A stretch of 64,000 nt of DNA from an uncultured Bacteroides sp. (GCA_900766195.1 CAAFUN010000006.1:62001-126000); one strand, 5' to 3'; counted from the stretch's first letter, positions 1-9,476 are shown. Program-made: numbers and translations. Notes: generated by a model from the letters alone, not told the origin.

Positions 1-57
1 TGAACGTGCCATAAGCAGAATAATAGATTTTTATACCAAATAAAAGTATAGTGAAAA

Positions 58-606
58 ATGATTCAATTGAAAAGGATAACTGATACAGAAGACAGTTTTT
101 ACTCCTATATAGAACAATTAATAAAAAGCTCTTTTCCGCCCGAAGAGTACCGGGAAATAGAAGAACTTCAAATGTACACTGTTCAGAAACAACTGTTTCA
201 TAACAATATTATCATTACACCAGAAAACAACCCCATCGGAATGCTTAGCTATTGGGATTTCGACGAATTCTGCTATGTAGAGCACTTTGCCATAGACTCT
301 GCCCAACGCAACAGCGGATATGGAAAAAGAGTATTGGATCATTTAAAAAATATACTTCAACGTCCAATAGTGCTTGAAGTAGAAATGCCCGAAACAAAGA
401 TTGCACATAGACGGATTGAATTTTATAAACGACAAGGATTTACTCTTTGGGAAGAGTCTTATCTACAGCCACCATACAGAGAAGGTGAATCATATTTGCC
501 AATGTTACTCATGGTACAAGGTGAGCTAGATTGTGAAAAAGATTACAAAAGAGTTAAAGAGTGCATTTATAAAGACGTATATAACGTACTTGCACTGAAT
601 AAATAA
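58..606 (+). CDS. GNAT-family N-acetyltransferase
   Basis: This 182-residue cytoplasmic protein has the core of a GCN5-related acetyltransferase, which moves an acetyl group from acetyl-CoA to an amine. The acetyl-CoA pyrophosphate loop is seen as RNSGYGKR near residues 86-93. It is preceded by the strand FCYVEHFAIDS and followed by a C-terminal FYKRQGF block typical of the fold. There is no signal peptide or membrane segment. The substrate cannot be told from sequence. It lies 90 bp upstream of the malic enzyme gene on the same strand, but that gene has its own promoter-like box, so shared transcription is not certain. The family call is secure; the role is open. Confidence 0.85.
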   Translation: MIQLKRITDTEDSFYSYIEQLIKSSFPPEEYREIEELQMYTVQKQLFHNNIIITPENNPIGMLSYWDFDEFCYVEHFAIDSAQRNSGYGKRVLDHLKNILQRPIVLEVEMPETKIAHRRIEFYKRQGFTLWEESYLQPPYREGESYLPMLLMVQGELDCEKDYKRVKECIYKDVYNVLALNK

Positions 607-656
607 AAATTAAATCAAATTACCACTTAAATCCAGCAAATTATAGCTTTTATTCC

Positions 657-664
657 TACATTTG
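657..664 (+). promoter_or_regulatory. Putative -7 promoter box of malic enzyme gene
   Basis: TACATTTG matches the Bacteroidota -7 consensus TAnnTTTG and lies 33 bp before the start codon. I see no convincing -33 TTTG at the expected distance, so this is a moderate call. Confidence 0.45.
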
Positions 665-696
665 CCTACGATTGAAAACTATTAATACTCATTACT

Positions 697-2985
697 ATGG
701 CTAAAATAACCAAAGAAGCAGCCTTACTTTATCATTCGCAAGGCAAACCCGGGAAAATTGAAGTTATTCCCACAAAACCTCACAGTACACAAACCGACCT
801 TTCTCTAGCTTATTCACCAGGTGTTGCCGAACCTTGCCTTGAAATAGAAAAGAATCCGCAAGATGCATATAAATACACAGCAAAAGGTAATCTCGTTGCT
901 GTAATATCCAATGGTACCGCCGTACTAGGTTTAGGAGACATTGGTGCATTAAGCGGCAAACCAGTAATGGAAGGTAAAGGACTGCTTTTCAAAATATATG
1001 CAGGCATCGATGTCTTCGATATTGAAATAGACGAGAAAGACCCGAAGAAATTCATTGAAACAGTAAAAGCAATAGCACCAACTTTCGGTGGAATTAATCT
1101 GGAAGATATTAAAGCTCCCGAATGTTTTGAAATAGAAACCCGTCTTAAAGAAGAATTAGACATTCCGGTCATGCATGATGACCAGCATGGAACTGCTATT
1201 ATCTCTTCTGCCGGTTTAATTAATGCCCTCGAAGTGGCTGGCAAAAAGATAGATGAAGTTAAAATCGTTGTTAACGGTGCAGGTGCTTCAGCTATATCAT
1301 GCACCAAATTATATGTGTCTTTGGGAGCTCGACTTGAAAACATTGTCATGTTGGATAGCAAAGGAGTAATAAGTAAAGATCGTACAGATCTAAATGAGCA
1401 GAAACGTTACTTTGCAACCGATCGTACAGATATACACACATTGGCCGAATCTGTAAAAGATGCCGACGTATTTCTAGGTTTGTCCAAGGGTAATGTGCTT
1501 ACTCAAGACATGGTAAAAAGCATGGCTCACATGCCTATCGTTTTTGCTTTAGCCAATCCAACTCCCGAGATTTCATACGAAGATGCTATGGCTGCCCGTC
1601 CCGATGTATTAATGGCTACCGGGCGTTCGGATTATCCCAATCAGATAAACAATGTAATAGGATTCCCATATATTTTTCGTGGTGCTTTGGATACTCAGGC
1701 AAAAGCCATCAATGAAGAAATGAAAAAAGCGGCAGTATGTGCTATTGCAGATCTAGCCAAACAGCCGGTACCTGATGTAGTGAACGAGGTCTACCACGTC
1801 AACAACTTCACTTTTGGACCGGAATATTTTATTCCGAAACCGGTAGACCCACGCCTCATCACTGAAGTTTCTTCGGCAGTGGCACGTGCAGCTATGGAAA
1901 GTGGTGTTGCCCGTAAGCATATTGAAGATTGGGATGCCTATAAGCTTCAATTGCGGGAACTGATGGGGTATGAAAGCAAGCTGACTCGTCAACTGTATGA
2001 TACAGCCCGTCGCAATCCTCAAAAGGTGGTCTTCGCTGAAGGAATCCATCCCAATATGCTGAAAGCAGCTGCAGAGGCAAAAGCAGAGGGCATCTGCTAT
2101 CCGGTATTATTAGGAAATGACGAAGCCATTGAGAAATTGGCCAAAGAGCTTGAAATTAGTCTTGAAGGCATTGAAATTGTTAATCTTCGTCACCCGAATG
2201 AAGCAGCCAGACGTGAGCGATATGCGCATATTCTTGCAGAGAAACGTTCGCGCGAAGGTGTGACTTATGAAGAAGCCAATGACAAAATGTTCGAGCGCAA
2301 CTACTTTGGAATGATGATGGTAGAAACAGGAGAAGCTGATGCCTTTATCACAGGGTTATATACCAAATACAGTAATACCATTAAAGTAGCCAAAGAGGTT
2401 ATCGGAATACAGCCGGAATACAAACATTTCGGAACGATGCATATTCTCAACTCGAAGAAGGGAACATTTTTCCTCGCAGACACTTTGATCAATCGTCATC
2501 CCAATACAGAAACATTGATAGATGTAGCACGTATGACAGCCAATACAGTACGCTTCTTTAATCACACACCGGCAATGGCGATGCTAAGCTACTCCAACTT
2601 TGGGTCTGATACGGATGGAAGTCCTGCAAAAGTTCACGAAGCAGTGAGATATATGCAAGAGAACTATCCGGAACTGGCTATTGACGGAGAAATGCAGGTA
2701 AACTTTGCAATGAATAAAGACATACGCGATGCTAAATACCCGTTCACGCGATTAAAAGGATTGGATGTAAATACACTTATCTTCCCAAATTTAAGTTCAG
2801 CCAATTCAGGTTATAAATTGTTGCAAGCAATGAATACAGATGCTGAGTTGATAGGCCCTATTCAAATGGGCTTGAATAAACCTATCCACTTCACCGACTT
2901 TGAAAGCTCAGTACGTGATATCGTTAACATTACGGCAGTAGCAGTTATTGATGCTATTGTAGACAAAAAGAAAGCTGGTAAATAA
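697..2985 (+). CDS. maeB: NADP-dependent malic enzyme with phosphate acetyltransferase-like domain
   Basis: This 762-residue cytoplasmic enzyme is of the MaeB type. The N-terminal part (about residues 1-425) carries the malic enzyme signatures YSPGVAEP near residue 38, the VMHDDQHGTAII block and the Rossmann motif VVNGAGASA. It should decarboxylate malate to pyruvate while reducing NADP. From about residue 430 (ARRNPQKVVFAEG) a phosphotransacetylase-like domain follows. In this family that domain is usually regulatory, sensing acetyl-CoA, rather than catalytic. The length matches full-length MaeB (about 760 residues), so the fusion is intact. The gene ends 20 bp before a clear hairpin terminator and appears to be its own unit. 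Confidence 0.93.
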   Translation: MAKITKEAALLYHSQGKPGKIEVIPTKPHSTQTDLSLAYSPGVAEPCLEIEKNPQDAYKYTAKGNLVAVISNGTAVLGLGDIGALSGKPVMEGKGLLFKIYAGIDVFDIEIDEKDPKKFIETVKAIAPTFGGINLEDIKAPECFEIETRLKEELDIPVMHDDQHGTAIISSAGLINALEVAGKKIDEVKIVVNGAGASAISCTKLYVSLGARLENIVMLDSKGVISKDRTDLNEQKRYFATDRTDIHTLAESVKDADVFLGLSKGNVLTQDMVKSMAHMPIVFALANPTPEISYEDAMAARPDVLMATGRSDYPNQINNVIGFPYIFRGALDTQAKAINEEMKKAAVCAIADLAKQPVPDVVNEVYHVNNFTFGPEYFIPKPVDPRLITEVSSAVARAAMESGVARKHIEDWDAYKLQLRELMGYESKLTRQLYDTARRNPQKVVFAEGIHPNMLKAAAEAKAEGICYPVLLGNDEAIEKLAKELEISLEGIEIVNLRHPNEAARRERYAHILAEKRSREGVTYEEANDKMFERNYFGMMMVETGEADAFITGLYTKYSNTIKVAKEVIGIQPEYKHFGTMHILNSKKGTFFLADTLINRHPNTETLIDVARMTANTVRFFNHTPAMAMLSYSNFGSDTDGSPAKVHEAVRYMQENYPELAIDGEMQVNFAMNKDIRDAKYPFTRLKGLDVNTLIFPNLSSANSGYKLLQAMNTDAELIGPIQMGLNKPIHFTDFESSVRDIVNITAVAVIDAIVDKKKAGK

Positions 2986-3004
2986 AAAACAATAATCATT
3001 TACG

Positions 3005-3038
3005 AAAGCCTGGCATCTATTTACGATGTCAGGCTTTT
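3005..3038 (+). terminator. Rho-independent terminator after maeB
   Basis: AAAGCCTGGCATC and GATGTCAGGCTTT form a stem of about 13 bp with one internal mismatch around a 7-base loop. A T-containing tract follows. It sits 20 bp after the maeB stop. Confidence 0.85.
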
Positions 3039-3205
3039 ATATTATATAGAGATAGAGCAACCTAAGTCGTCTTTATCTATCAAATTAAGAACATCTCCCT
3101 TATTCATGACAAAAAAACAAAAGCATAAATAATATCTTTTTATTCCATTTATATCAATAAAACGATTAAACTGTAATTTTATTACGCATTTATTTTATAT
3201 ATTGC

Positions 3206-3235
3206 TTGTTATTATAATTATTATCCTTACTTTTG
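3206..3235 (+). promoter_or_regulatory. Putative gdhA promoter (-33/-7)
   Basis: TACTTTTG (3228-3235) fits the -7 consensus TAnnTTTG, and TTG at 3206-3208 lies 19 bp upstream, the usual Bacteroides spacing. The start codon is about 98 bp downstream, so the 5' leader would be roughly 85-90 nt. Confidence 0.6.
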
Positions 3236-3332
3236 CAGCACAACAAAAGGATTTAGAAACAAACTGAATGCTCCTTCAAATTAAAGGAGACATAGTTACC
3301 ATCTTACAACAACCAATAAAAGAAATAATTTT

Positions 3333-4667
3333 ATGAATGCTGCTAAAGTATTGGACAACCTGAAAAGAAGGTTTCCCAATGAACCTGAATATCATCAGGC
3401 TGTAGAAGAAGTACTTTCTACTATTGAAGAAGAGTACAACAAACATCCCGAGTTTGACAAAGCTAACCTTATAGAGCGTCTTTGCATACCCGATCGCATC
3501 TATCAATTCAGAGTGACTTGGATGGATGACAAGGGCAATATACAGACTAATATGGGCTACCGCATTCAACACAACAACGCCATTGGCCCATACAAAGGTG
3601 GAATTCGTTTTCATGCTTCGGTAAATCTTTCTATTCTAAAGTTTTTGGCTTTTGAACAAACTTTCAAAAACTCTCTCACAACTCTCCCTATGGGAGGTGG
3701 AAAAGGTGGTTCCGATTTTTCTCCGCGCGGCAAGTCCAATGCCGAAGTGATGCGTTTCGTACAATCCTTTATGCTTGAATTATGGAGACATATTGGTCCT
3801 GAGACGGATGTACCTGCCGGAGATATTGGTGTGGGTGGACGTGAAGTGGGATATATGTTTGGAATGTACAAAAAGCTAACCCGTGAATTCACCGGTACTT
3901 TAACTGGAAAGGGACAAGAATTCGGCGGATCTCTGATTCGTCCGGAAGCTACCGGATATGGAAATATCTACTTCCTCATTGAAATGTTGAAAAACAAAGG
4001 TATGGATCTCAAAGGCAAGACTTGCCTGGTTTCAGGTTCGGGTAATGTGGCTCAATACACTGCAGAAAAAGTATTGGAACTTGGAGGAAAAGTAGTAACC
4101 ATGTCCGATTCAGACGGCTATATTTATGATCCCGAAGGTATTGATCGCGAAAAGCTCGACTACATTATGGAATTGAAAAACCTATATCGTGGACGTATTC
4201 GTGAATATGCAGATAAGTACGGCTGCAAATATGTTGAAGGTGCACGTCCTTGGGGCGAGAAAGGCGACATTGCCCTACCATCGGCAACTCAAAACGAAAT
4301 AAATGGAGACGATGCACGCAAACTGGTGTCAAACGGAGTCTTTGCCGTTTCCGAAGGTGCAAACATGCCATCTACTCCAGAAGCTATACGTATATTCCAA
4401 GATGCTAAAATACTTTATGCACCGGGTAAGGCAGCTAATGCTGGTGGTGTATCTGTTTCCGGCTTGGAAATGACTCAAAACTCCATCAAATTGAGTTGGA
4501 GTTCCGAAGAAGTCGACGAAAAATTAAAGAGTATTATGAAAAACATACACGAGGCATGTGTGACGTATGGAACCGAAGCAGACGGTTATGTAAACTACGT
4601 AAAAGGTGCCAATGTTGCCGGATTTATGAAAGTAGCCAAAGCCATGATGGCACAAGGCATTCTATAA
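3333..4667 (+). CDS. gdhA: NADP-type glutamate dehydrogenase (hexameric)
   Basis: This 444-residue cytoplasmic enzyme interconverts 2-oxoglutarate plus ammonium and glutamate, the main ammonium-assimilating step in gut Bacteroides. The length is that of the small hexameric (about 450-residue) class. The active-site motif PMGGGKGGSDF with its catalytic Lys lies near residues 113-123. PAGDIGVGGREVGYM near residue 155 and the nucleotide-fold motif VSGSGNVAQ near residue 233 are both present. The NADP rather than NAD preference is inferred from overall similarity to bacterial biosynthetic GdhA. It stands alone between its own promoter and a strong terminator. Nothing in it looks damaged. Confidence 0.93.
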   Translation: MNAAKVLDNLKRRFPNEPEYHQAVEEVLSTIEEEYNKHPEFDKANLIERLCIPDRIYQFRVTWMDDKGNIQTNMGYRIQHNNAIGPYKGGIRFHASVNLSILKFLAFEQTFKNSLTTLPMGGGKGGSDFSPRGKSNAEVMRFVQSFMLELWRHIGPETDVPAGDIGVGGREVGYMFGMYKKLTREFTGTLTGKGQEFGGSLIRPEATGYGNIYFLIEMLKNKGMDLKGKTCLVSGSGNVAQYTAEKVLELGGKVVTMSDSDGYIYDPEGIDREKLDYIMELKNLYRGRIREYADKYGCKYVEGARPWGEKGDIALPSATQNEINGDDARKLVSNGVFAVSEGANMPSTPEAIRIFQDAKILYAPGKAANAGGVSVSGLEMTQNSIKLSWSSEEVDEKLKSIMKNIHEACVTYGTEADGYVNYVKGANVAGFMKVAKAMMAQGIL

Positions 4668-4732
4668 ACCGGTACTTTCGGGAGAAAGAAGAATTGCTTC
4701 TCATCTCTTCTCAAAGAGTGGAAGTTTGAACA

Positions 4733-4778
4733 ACAAGAGGGTGCGTCGAAAACGGCGCACCCTCTTGTCTGTTTTTTA
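4733..4778 (+). terminator. Strong rho-independent terminator after gdhA
   Basis: ACAAGAGGGTGCGTCG pairs with CGGCGCACCCTCTTGT around an AAAA loop. The stem is about 16 bp with one mismatch, and a run of T residues follows (4769-4778). Confidence 0.92.
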
Positions 4779-4795
4779 TAGCCTTCCAAAGTTTT

Positions 4796-4883
4796 GTGCC
4801 AACGCGGTGGCACAACTGTGCCATCGTAGTGGCAATTTTGTGCCAAAGGCATGGCAATTTTGTGCCAACGCGGTGGCACAAAA
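4796..4883. repeat. Four-unit 22-bp palindromic tandem array (array A)
   Basis: Four units start at 4796, 4818, 4840 and 4862, exactly 22 bp apart. Each holds the arms TGCCA and TGGCA around six bases that vary: ACGCGG, TCGTAG, AAGGCA, ACGCGG. The linker between palindromes is 6 bp and often T- or A-rich. Units 1 and 4 are identical over their first 20 bases although they are not adjacent. The array lies between the gdhA terminator and the 3' end of the converging GHL10 gene, so it is probably not a promoter for either. It is not a CRISPR, because units and gaps are too short. Function unknown. Confidence 0.9.
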
Positions 4884-4936
4884 GCTACAGTGCAAAGCGG
4901 CTTTATTCTCGCTACAGTACAAAGCCAACTGCAATG
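4884..4936. repeat. Two-copy 27-bp-spaced direct repeat next to array A
   Basis: GCTACAGTGCAAAGC at 4884 recurs as GCTACAGTACAAAGC at 4911, a spacing of 27 bp. A perfect palindrome GCAATGCATTGC follows at 4931-4942. The block directly abuts array A and runs almost to the stop codon of the GHL10 gene. Confidence 0.75.
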
Positions 4937-4958
4937 CATTGCAGAGCATGCCCCCGTA

Positions 4959-6473
4959 TTAAAGCTTCACTTTCTTTGATTTCGACTTCGATTCATTATG
5001 TATTCTATCGAGAGCTGTCACCACATAGCTATATTTAGTCTTGCCATCTTCATAAGGCAACTTATAAAAGCAATCTCGCGTAATGGCTACAATATGAGAA
5101 GGATCATCTATATTTACTTTTTCTTTAGGGCCAAAGCGGTAGATAACATACTGAACAGCACGGTTCATTTCATCTTTGTATTTTGGAGCTGTCCAGAACA
5201 GGATATATCCACCAGCTGTCCATACAGACTTCACTTTCTTTACTTTCCCCGGAGCTTCATTATCCATGAAATCGAATACCGGAGGAAGAGCGGGATACTT
5301 GAAGTATTCGGTCACCAAGGCATCACGGTATTTACCTGCATTCTCTACTACGGCACTTGCCGGCCATTGGCAGCTTCCTTCTATTGTTTGGAACGAACGT
5401 TCTAAGGCCATCTTACGAGGCAATTGGTTAATAGAAGGGTTCTGCGGATCGGCATTCTGAACGGTATTCATTACAGATTGTCCGATAAACAAAGGACGGT
5501 TCTCTGTATTTTTGGCCCACCATTTTACCAAAGTCTCATAGTCAGCAGCAGGATGACCTATTTGCCAGTATATCTGCGGAATATTATAATCTATCCAACC
5601 GTTACGAGCCCACAAAAGCACATCGGCATACAGGTCATCATAGTTCTGCAAACCGTTTGTCTTACTTCCTAAAGGATCGCTGGACTGATTGCGATAAATA
5701 CCGAAAGGAGAAACGCCAAATTTCACCCAAGGCTTCAACTCGCGAATAGTCTCGTGTATCTTCTTAATCAAAACATTCACATTGCTACGACGCCAGTCTC
5801 CTCTACTGGAAAAACCACCCCCATAACGGGCAAAGCTGGCATCATCAGGGAAATCCAAACCTTTAGCCGGATACGGGTAGAAGTAGTCATCCATGTGGAT
5901 GGCATCTACATCATAACGAGATACAATATCACTCACCACCATGCAGATGTGGCGTCGGCTTTCGGGCAGTGCCGGATCAAAATAAAGCTGATCGCCATAC
6001 TTTACAAACCAGTCAGGATGCAGATTATAAATATGCATAGGAGCAAGCTCATTCTTCAACGTTGTTTTCACACGATACGGATTAATCCAAGCATGAAACT
6101 CCATTCCACGTTTATGGCATTCCTCAATCATAAAAGCCATAGGATCCCAATATGGATCGGGAGCTTTTCCTTGAGTTCCGGTAAGGAAACGGCTCCAAGG
6201 TTCCAACTGCGAAGCATATAGAGCATCGGCCTCAGGACGAACCTGAAAAATAATAGCATTGATACCTGCACCTTGCAAAGAATTCAATTGATCTATCAAT
6301 ATTTGTTTCAACTGCTCTGTTGGAATGCCTTTAAACTGTCCATTGACTGCTTGTATCCAGGCACCGCGAAATTCTCTTTTGGGATATCTCTCAGGCTGGG
6401 CTTGTACAACTCCCATTCCAACAAAGAGTATGCCCAATAAGCATACCAGAATTTTATTCTTAAACTTCTCCAT
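4959..6473 (-). CDS. GHL10 (DUF187) family glycoside hydrolase, secreted
   Basis: This 504-residue protein begins with a signal peptide (to about residue 25, VVQAQPE). It then shows the GHL10/DUF187 TIM-barrel pattern: EFRGAWIQAV near residue 34, INAIIFQVRPEADALY, ECHKRGMEFHAWINPYR, and YDVDAIHMDDYFYPYP carrying acidic residues likely to be in the active site. The last 100 residues resemble a fibronectin type III domain. The E. coli family member DigH (YddW) cleaves peptidoglycan glycan strands stripped of peptides, so a periplasmic or surface cell-wall glycosidase is the best guess. A dietary glycan substrate is possible. It is divergent from uvrA and paralogous to the gene at 10516. Confidence 0.82.
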   Translation of the reverse strand: MEKFKNKILVCLLGILFVGMGVVQAQPERYPKREFRGAWIQAVNGQFKGIPTEQLKQILIDQLNSLQGAGINAIIFQVRPEADALYASQLEPWSRFLTGTQGKAPDPYWDPMAFMIEECHKRGMEFHAWINPYRVKTTLKNELAPMHIYNLHPDWFVKYGDQLYFDPALPESRRHICMVVSDIVSRYDVDAIHMDDYFYPYPAKGLDFPDDASFARYGGGFSSRGDWRRSNVNVLIKKIHETIRELKPWVKFGVSPFGIYRNQSSDPLGSKTNGLQNYDDLYADVLLWARNGWIDYNIPQIYWQIGHPAADYETLVKWWAKNTENRPLFIGQSVMNTVQNADPQNPSINQLPRKMALERSFQTIEGSCQWPASAVVENAGKYRDALVTEYFKYPALPPVFDFMDNEAPGKVKKVKSVWTAGGYILFWTAPKYKDEMNRAVQYVIYRFGPKEKVNIDDPSHIVAITRDCFYKLPYEDGKTKYSYVVTALDRIHNESKSKSKKVKL

Positions 6474-6620
6474 TTATTCTTTTTAGATATTATGTTATTA
6501 CTATACTTTCCTCTTCAGGCGGATAAAAATACAATATTTCACACGGACAACTTTTACAGCATTTAAAAGTATAACAAATCTTAACCAAGACTTCATGTGC
6601 CATAATTAAGCTAGAGTAGT

Positions 6621-6628
6621 TATCTTTG
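6621..6628 (+). promoter_or_regulatory. Putative uvrA -7 promoter box
   Basis: TATCTTTG fits TAnnTTTG and lies 29 bp before the uvrA start codon. A -33 element is not obvious. Confidence 0.5.
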
Positions 6629-6656
6629 TAGCTTCAAATTATTATCGATCCTGAAT

Positions 6657-9476
6657 ATGTCAGAAAAAGACTCTATAATCATAAAAGGCGCACGCGTCAA
6701 CAACCTTAAGAATATAGACGTAGAAATACCCCGTAACAAACTTGTTGTAATCACCGGATTGTCCGGTTCGGGCAAATCATCACTAGCCTTTGATACACTA
6801 TATGCCGAGGGACAGCGACGCTATGTAGAGAGTCTGAGCAGCTATGCCCGCCAGTTTCTGGGCAGAATGAGTAAGCCCGAATGCGACTTTATCAAAGGAA
6901 TACCGCCGGCGATAGCTATTGAACAAAAGGTAAACAGCCGCAATCCACGCTCTACGGTGGGAACATCCACCGAAATATACGAATACCTAAGATTGCTTTA
7001 TGCCCGCATAGGACGCACATTCAGCCCCATTAGCGGTAAAGAAGTGAAGAAGCAATCCGTTGAAGATATCGTATCCTGTATGTCCGAATATCCCGAAGGT
7101 ACAAGATACACTGTTCTCGCTCCTGTACTACTTCGTGAAGAACGGACCATGAAACAACAGCTGGAGGTAGATATCAAGCAGGGTTTCAATCGTCTGGAAG
7201 TGAATGGCGAGATGATTCGTATTGACGAGTATGTGCCCAAAGGCAAAGATACCGTCTATTTAATGATAGATCGCTTGACAGTATCAAACACAAAAGATGC
7301 TGTCAGCCGACTGACTGATTCTGCCGAAACAGCTATGTATGAAGGAGACGGCAACTGCCTGTTACGTTTCTATCTGGCAGATGGAAGTGTAAAACTTCAT
7401 CATTTCAGCACCAAATTTGAGGCGGACGGCATAGTATTTGAAGAACCAACTGATCAGATGTTCTCATTCAACTCCCCTATTGGTGCATGTCCCGAATGCG
7501 AAGGCTTCGGTAAAGTGATTGGCATTGATGAACGCCTCGTTGTCCCCAATCGTTCACTATCTATTTATGACGGTGCGGTAGTATGCTGGCGTGGTGAGAA
7601 AATGGGAGAATGGCGTGATCAAGTTATTCATAACGCCGATAAGGTAAAACTTCCTATATTCACTCCATACTATGAATTGACGGATGAGCAACGAAGGATG
7701 CTTTGGGAAGGTACTGCTTACTTCGAAGGTATTAATAGTTTTTTCAAGATGCTGGAAGAAAACCAGTACAAGATACAATACCGCGTGATGCTGGCACGTT
7801 ACAGAGGCAAAACGCTTTGCCCCAAATGCCACGGAACAAGGCTAAAACCTGAAGCTGGTTACGTACGCGTAGGCGGAAAGAATATTTCCCAATTGGTTGA
7901 TCTGCCCATTACGGAATTAAAAGTATTCTTTGATCAGTTGGAACTGGACAAGCACGACACAAACGTAGCTACTCGGATACTGACTGAAATAAATAGCCGC
8001 ATCCGCTTTCTCATCGATGTAGGTTTGGGTTATCTTACTTTAAACCGCCTCAGTAATTCCCTCTCGGGTGGGGAGAGCCAACGCATCAACTTGGCTACCT
8101 CATTAGGTAGTAGTTTGGTGGGATCGTTATACATTCTCGATGAGCCCAGCATTGGTCTGCATAGTCGTGATACCGACCGCCTCATCTACGTGCTCCGACA
8201 ATTGCAACAATTGGGCAATACTGTGGTAGTAGTAGAGCATGATGAAGAAATCATCCGCACTGCTGATTATATTATAGACATAGGTCCTAATGCCGGCAGA
8301 CTTGGAGGAGAGGTTATCTACGCCGGTGACATGCACAATCTGCAAAAGGGCAGCAACAGCTATACAGTGCGTTATCTTTTGGGAGAAGATCAGATTCCGG
8401 TACCGGAACATCGCCGTTCGTGGAACAACTACATCGAAATAAAAGGTGCTCGTGAAAATAATCTGAAAGGAGTGAATGTCCGTTTCCCACTCAATATTAT
8501 GACTGTAGTGACAGGCGTCAGCGGATCGGGTAAAAGTACATTGGTGCGCGATATCTTTTACCGTGCGTTAAAACGCGAGTTGGATGAATGCAATGAATCT
8601 CCCGGAGAGTTTGGCTCTATCGGAGGAGATATCCGGAATTTAAAGAATGTTGAGTTTGTCGATCAAAATCCTATTGGTAAATCTTCACGCTCCAATCCCG
8701 TGACTTATATTAAAGCCTACGACGACATACGCAAATTATGGGCTGATCAGCCTTTGTCTAAGCAAATGGGATACACTGCCGGCTATTTCAGTTTCAATAG
8801 TGAAGGAGGAAGATGTGAGGAATGTAAGGGAGAAGGAACCATAACCGTAGAGATGCAATTCATGGCCGATCTGGTACTGGAGTGTGAATCATGCCACGGC
8901 AAACGGTTCAAGGCTGACATTCTGGAAGTTAAATATCAGGGAGTCAATATTTATGATTTGTTGAATATGACAGTCAACCAAGCCATTGAGTTCTTTACAA
9001 AACACAGCCAGAAGAAAATTGTGAAGAAGCTTACACCGCTACAAGAGGTTGGTCTGGGTTACATCAAACTAGGACAGTCCTCTTCTACACTTTCAGGTGG
9101 CGAGAATCAACGCGTCAAGTTGGCTTACTATCTTAGTCAGGAAAAGGCTGACCCTACCCTATTCATTTTTGATGAACCTACCACAGGGCTTCATTTTCAT
9201 GACATTAGAAAGTTACTCGAAGCTTTTGATGCACTGATACGTCGTGGACATACTATTGTTATCATAGAGCACAACATGGATGTGATAAAGTGCGCCGATT
9301 ATGTAATTGATCTTGGTCCCGAAGGTGGAGATCGCGGTGGAAATCTTGTTGTTGCAGGTACTCCCGAAGAAGTAGCACAATGTGAAGCAAGTTATACCGG
9401 ACAGTTTCTAAAAGAAAAATTAAACGATTCGGCACACAATGTTTCACATACTACTGACAAAGATGAGCCTGCATAG
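6657..9476 (+). CDS. uvrA: Excinuclease ABC subunit A
   Basis: This 939-residue ATPase is the damage-sensing subunit of UvrABC nucleotide excision repair. Two ABC modules are visible, with Walker A GLSGSGKS (residues 34-41) and GVSGSGKS in the second half. The signatures are LSGGESQR and LSGGENQR, and Walker B stretches LDEPSIGLH and FDEPTTGLH. The C-terminal zinc finger is complete (CEECKGEG, then CESCHGKR). The N-terminal zinc finger keeps only one Cys pair (CPECEGFG). The position of the first pair, upstream of FNSPIGA, has no cysteines. I believe this is usual in Bacteroidota UvrA, but it is from memory. It is monocistronic with its own promoter and terminator. Confidence 0.96.
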   Translation: MSEKDSIIIKGARVNNLKNIDVEIPRNKLVVITGLSGSGKSSLAFDTLYAEGQRRYVESLSSYARQFLGRMSKPECDFIKGIPPAIAIEQKVNSRNPRSTVGTSTEIYEYLRLLYARIGRTFSPISGKEVKKQSVEDIVSCMSEYPEGTRYTVLAPVLLREERTMKQQLEVDIKQGFNRLEVNGEMIRIDEYVPKGKDTVYLMIDRLTVSNTKDAVSRLTDSAETAMYEGDGNCLLRFYLADGSVKLHHFSTKFEADGIVFEEPTDQMFSFNSPIGACPECEGFGKVIGIDERLVVPNRSLSIYDGAVVCWRGEKMGEWRDQVIHNADKVKLPIFTPYYELTDEQRRMLWEGTAYFEGINSFFKMLEENQYKIQYRVMLARYRGKTLCPKCHGTRLKPEAGYVRVGGKNISQLVDLPITELKVFFDQLELDKHDTNVATRILTEINSRIRFLIDVGLGYLTLNRLSNSLSGGESQRINLATSLGSSLVGSLYILDEPSIGLHSRDTDRLIYVLRQLQQLGNTVVVVEHDEEIIRTADYIIDIGPNAGRLGGEVIYAGDMHNLQKGSNSYTVRYLLGEDQIPVPEHRRSWNNYIEIKGARENNLKGVNVRFPLNIMTVVTGVSGSGKSTLVRDIFYRALKRELDECNESPGEFGSIGGDIRNLKNVEFVDQNPIGKSSRSNPVTYIKAYDDIRKLWADQPLSKQMGYTAGYFSFNSEGGRCEECKGEGTITVEMQFMADLVLECESCHGKRFKADILEVKYQGVNIYDLLNMTVNQAIEFFTKHSQKKIVKKLTPLQEVGLGYIKLGQSSSTLSGGENQRVKLAYYLSQEKADPTLFIFDEPTTGLHFHDIRKLLEAFDALIRRGHTIVIIEHNMDVIKCADYVIDLGPEGGDRGGNLVVAGTPEEVAQCEASYTGQFLKEKLNDSAHNVSHTTDKDEPA

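Larger units (their letters stand above)
2986..3332. other. Intergenic region maeB-gdhA
   Basis: The gap of 347 bp holds the maeB terminator near its left end and a gdhA promoter near its right end. The remainder is AT-rich, and I see no small gene or repeat in it. Confidence 0.6.

Noticed and set aside
810..1361. 183-codon minus-strand open frame
   Set aside because: It is a shadow of maeB, whose conserved motifs cover the same bases.
4796..4883. CRISPR array
   Set aside because: Units of 22 bp with no 30-bp spacers, palindromic arms throughout and no cas genes in the window.
4595..4962. Open frames on both strands across array A
   Set aside because: Their proteins are translations of the 22-bp and 27-bp repeats. 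They overlap the gdhA terminator and show no start context or family similarity.
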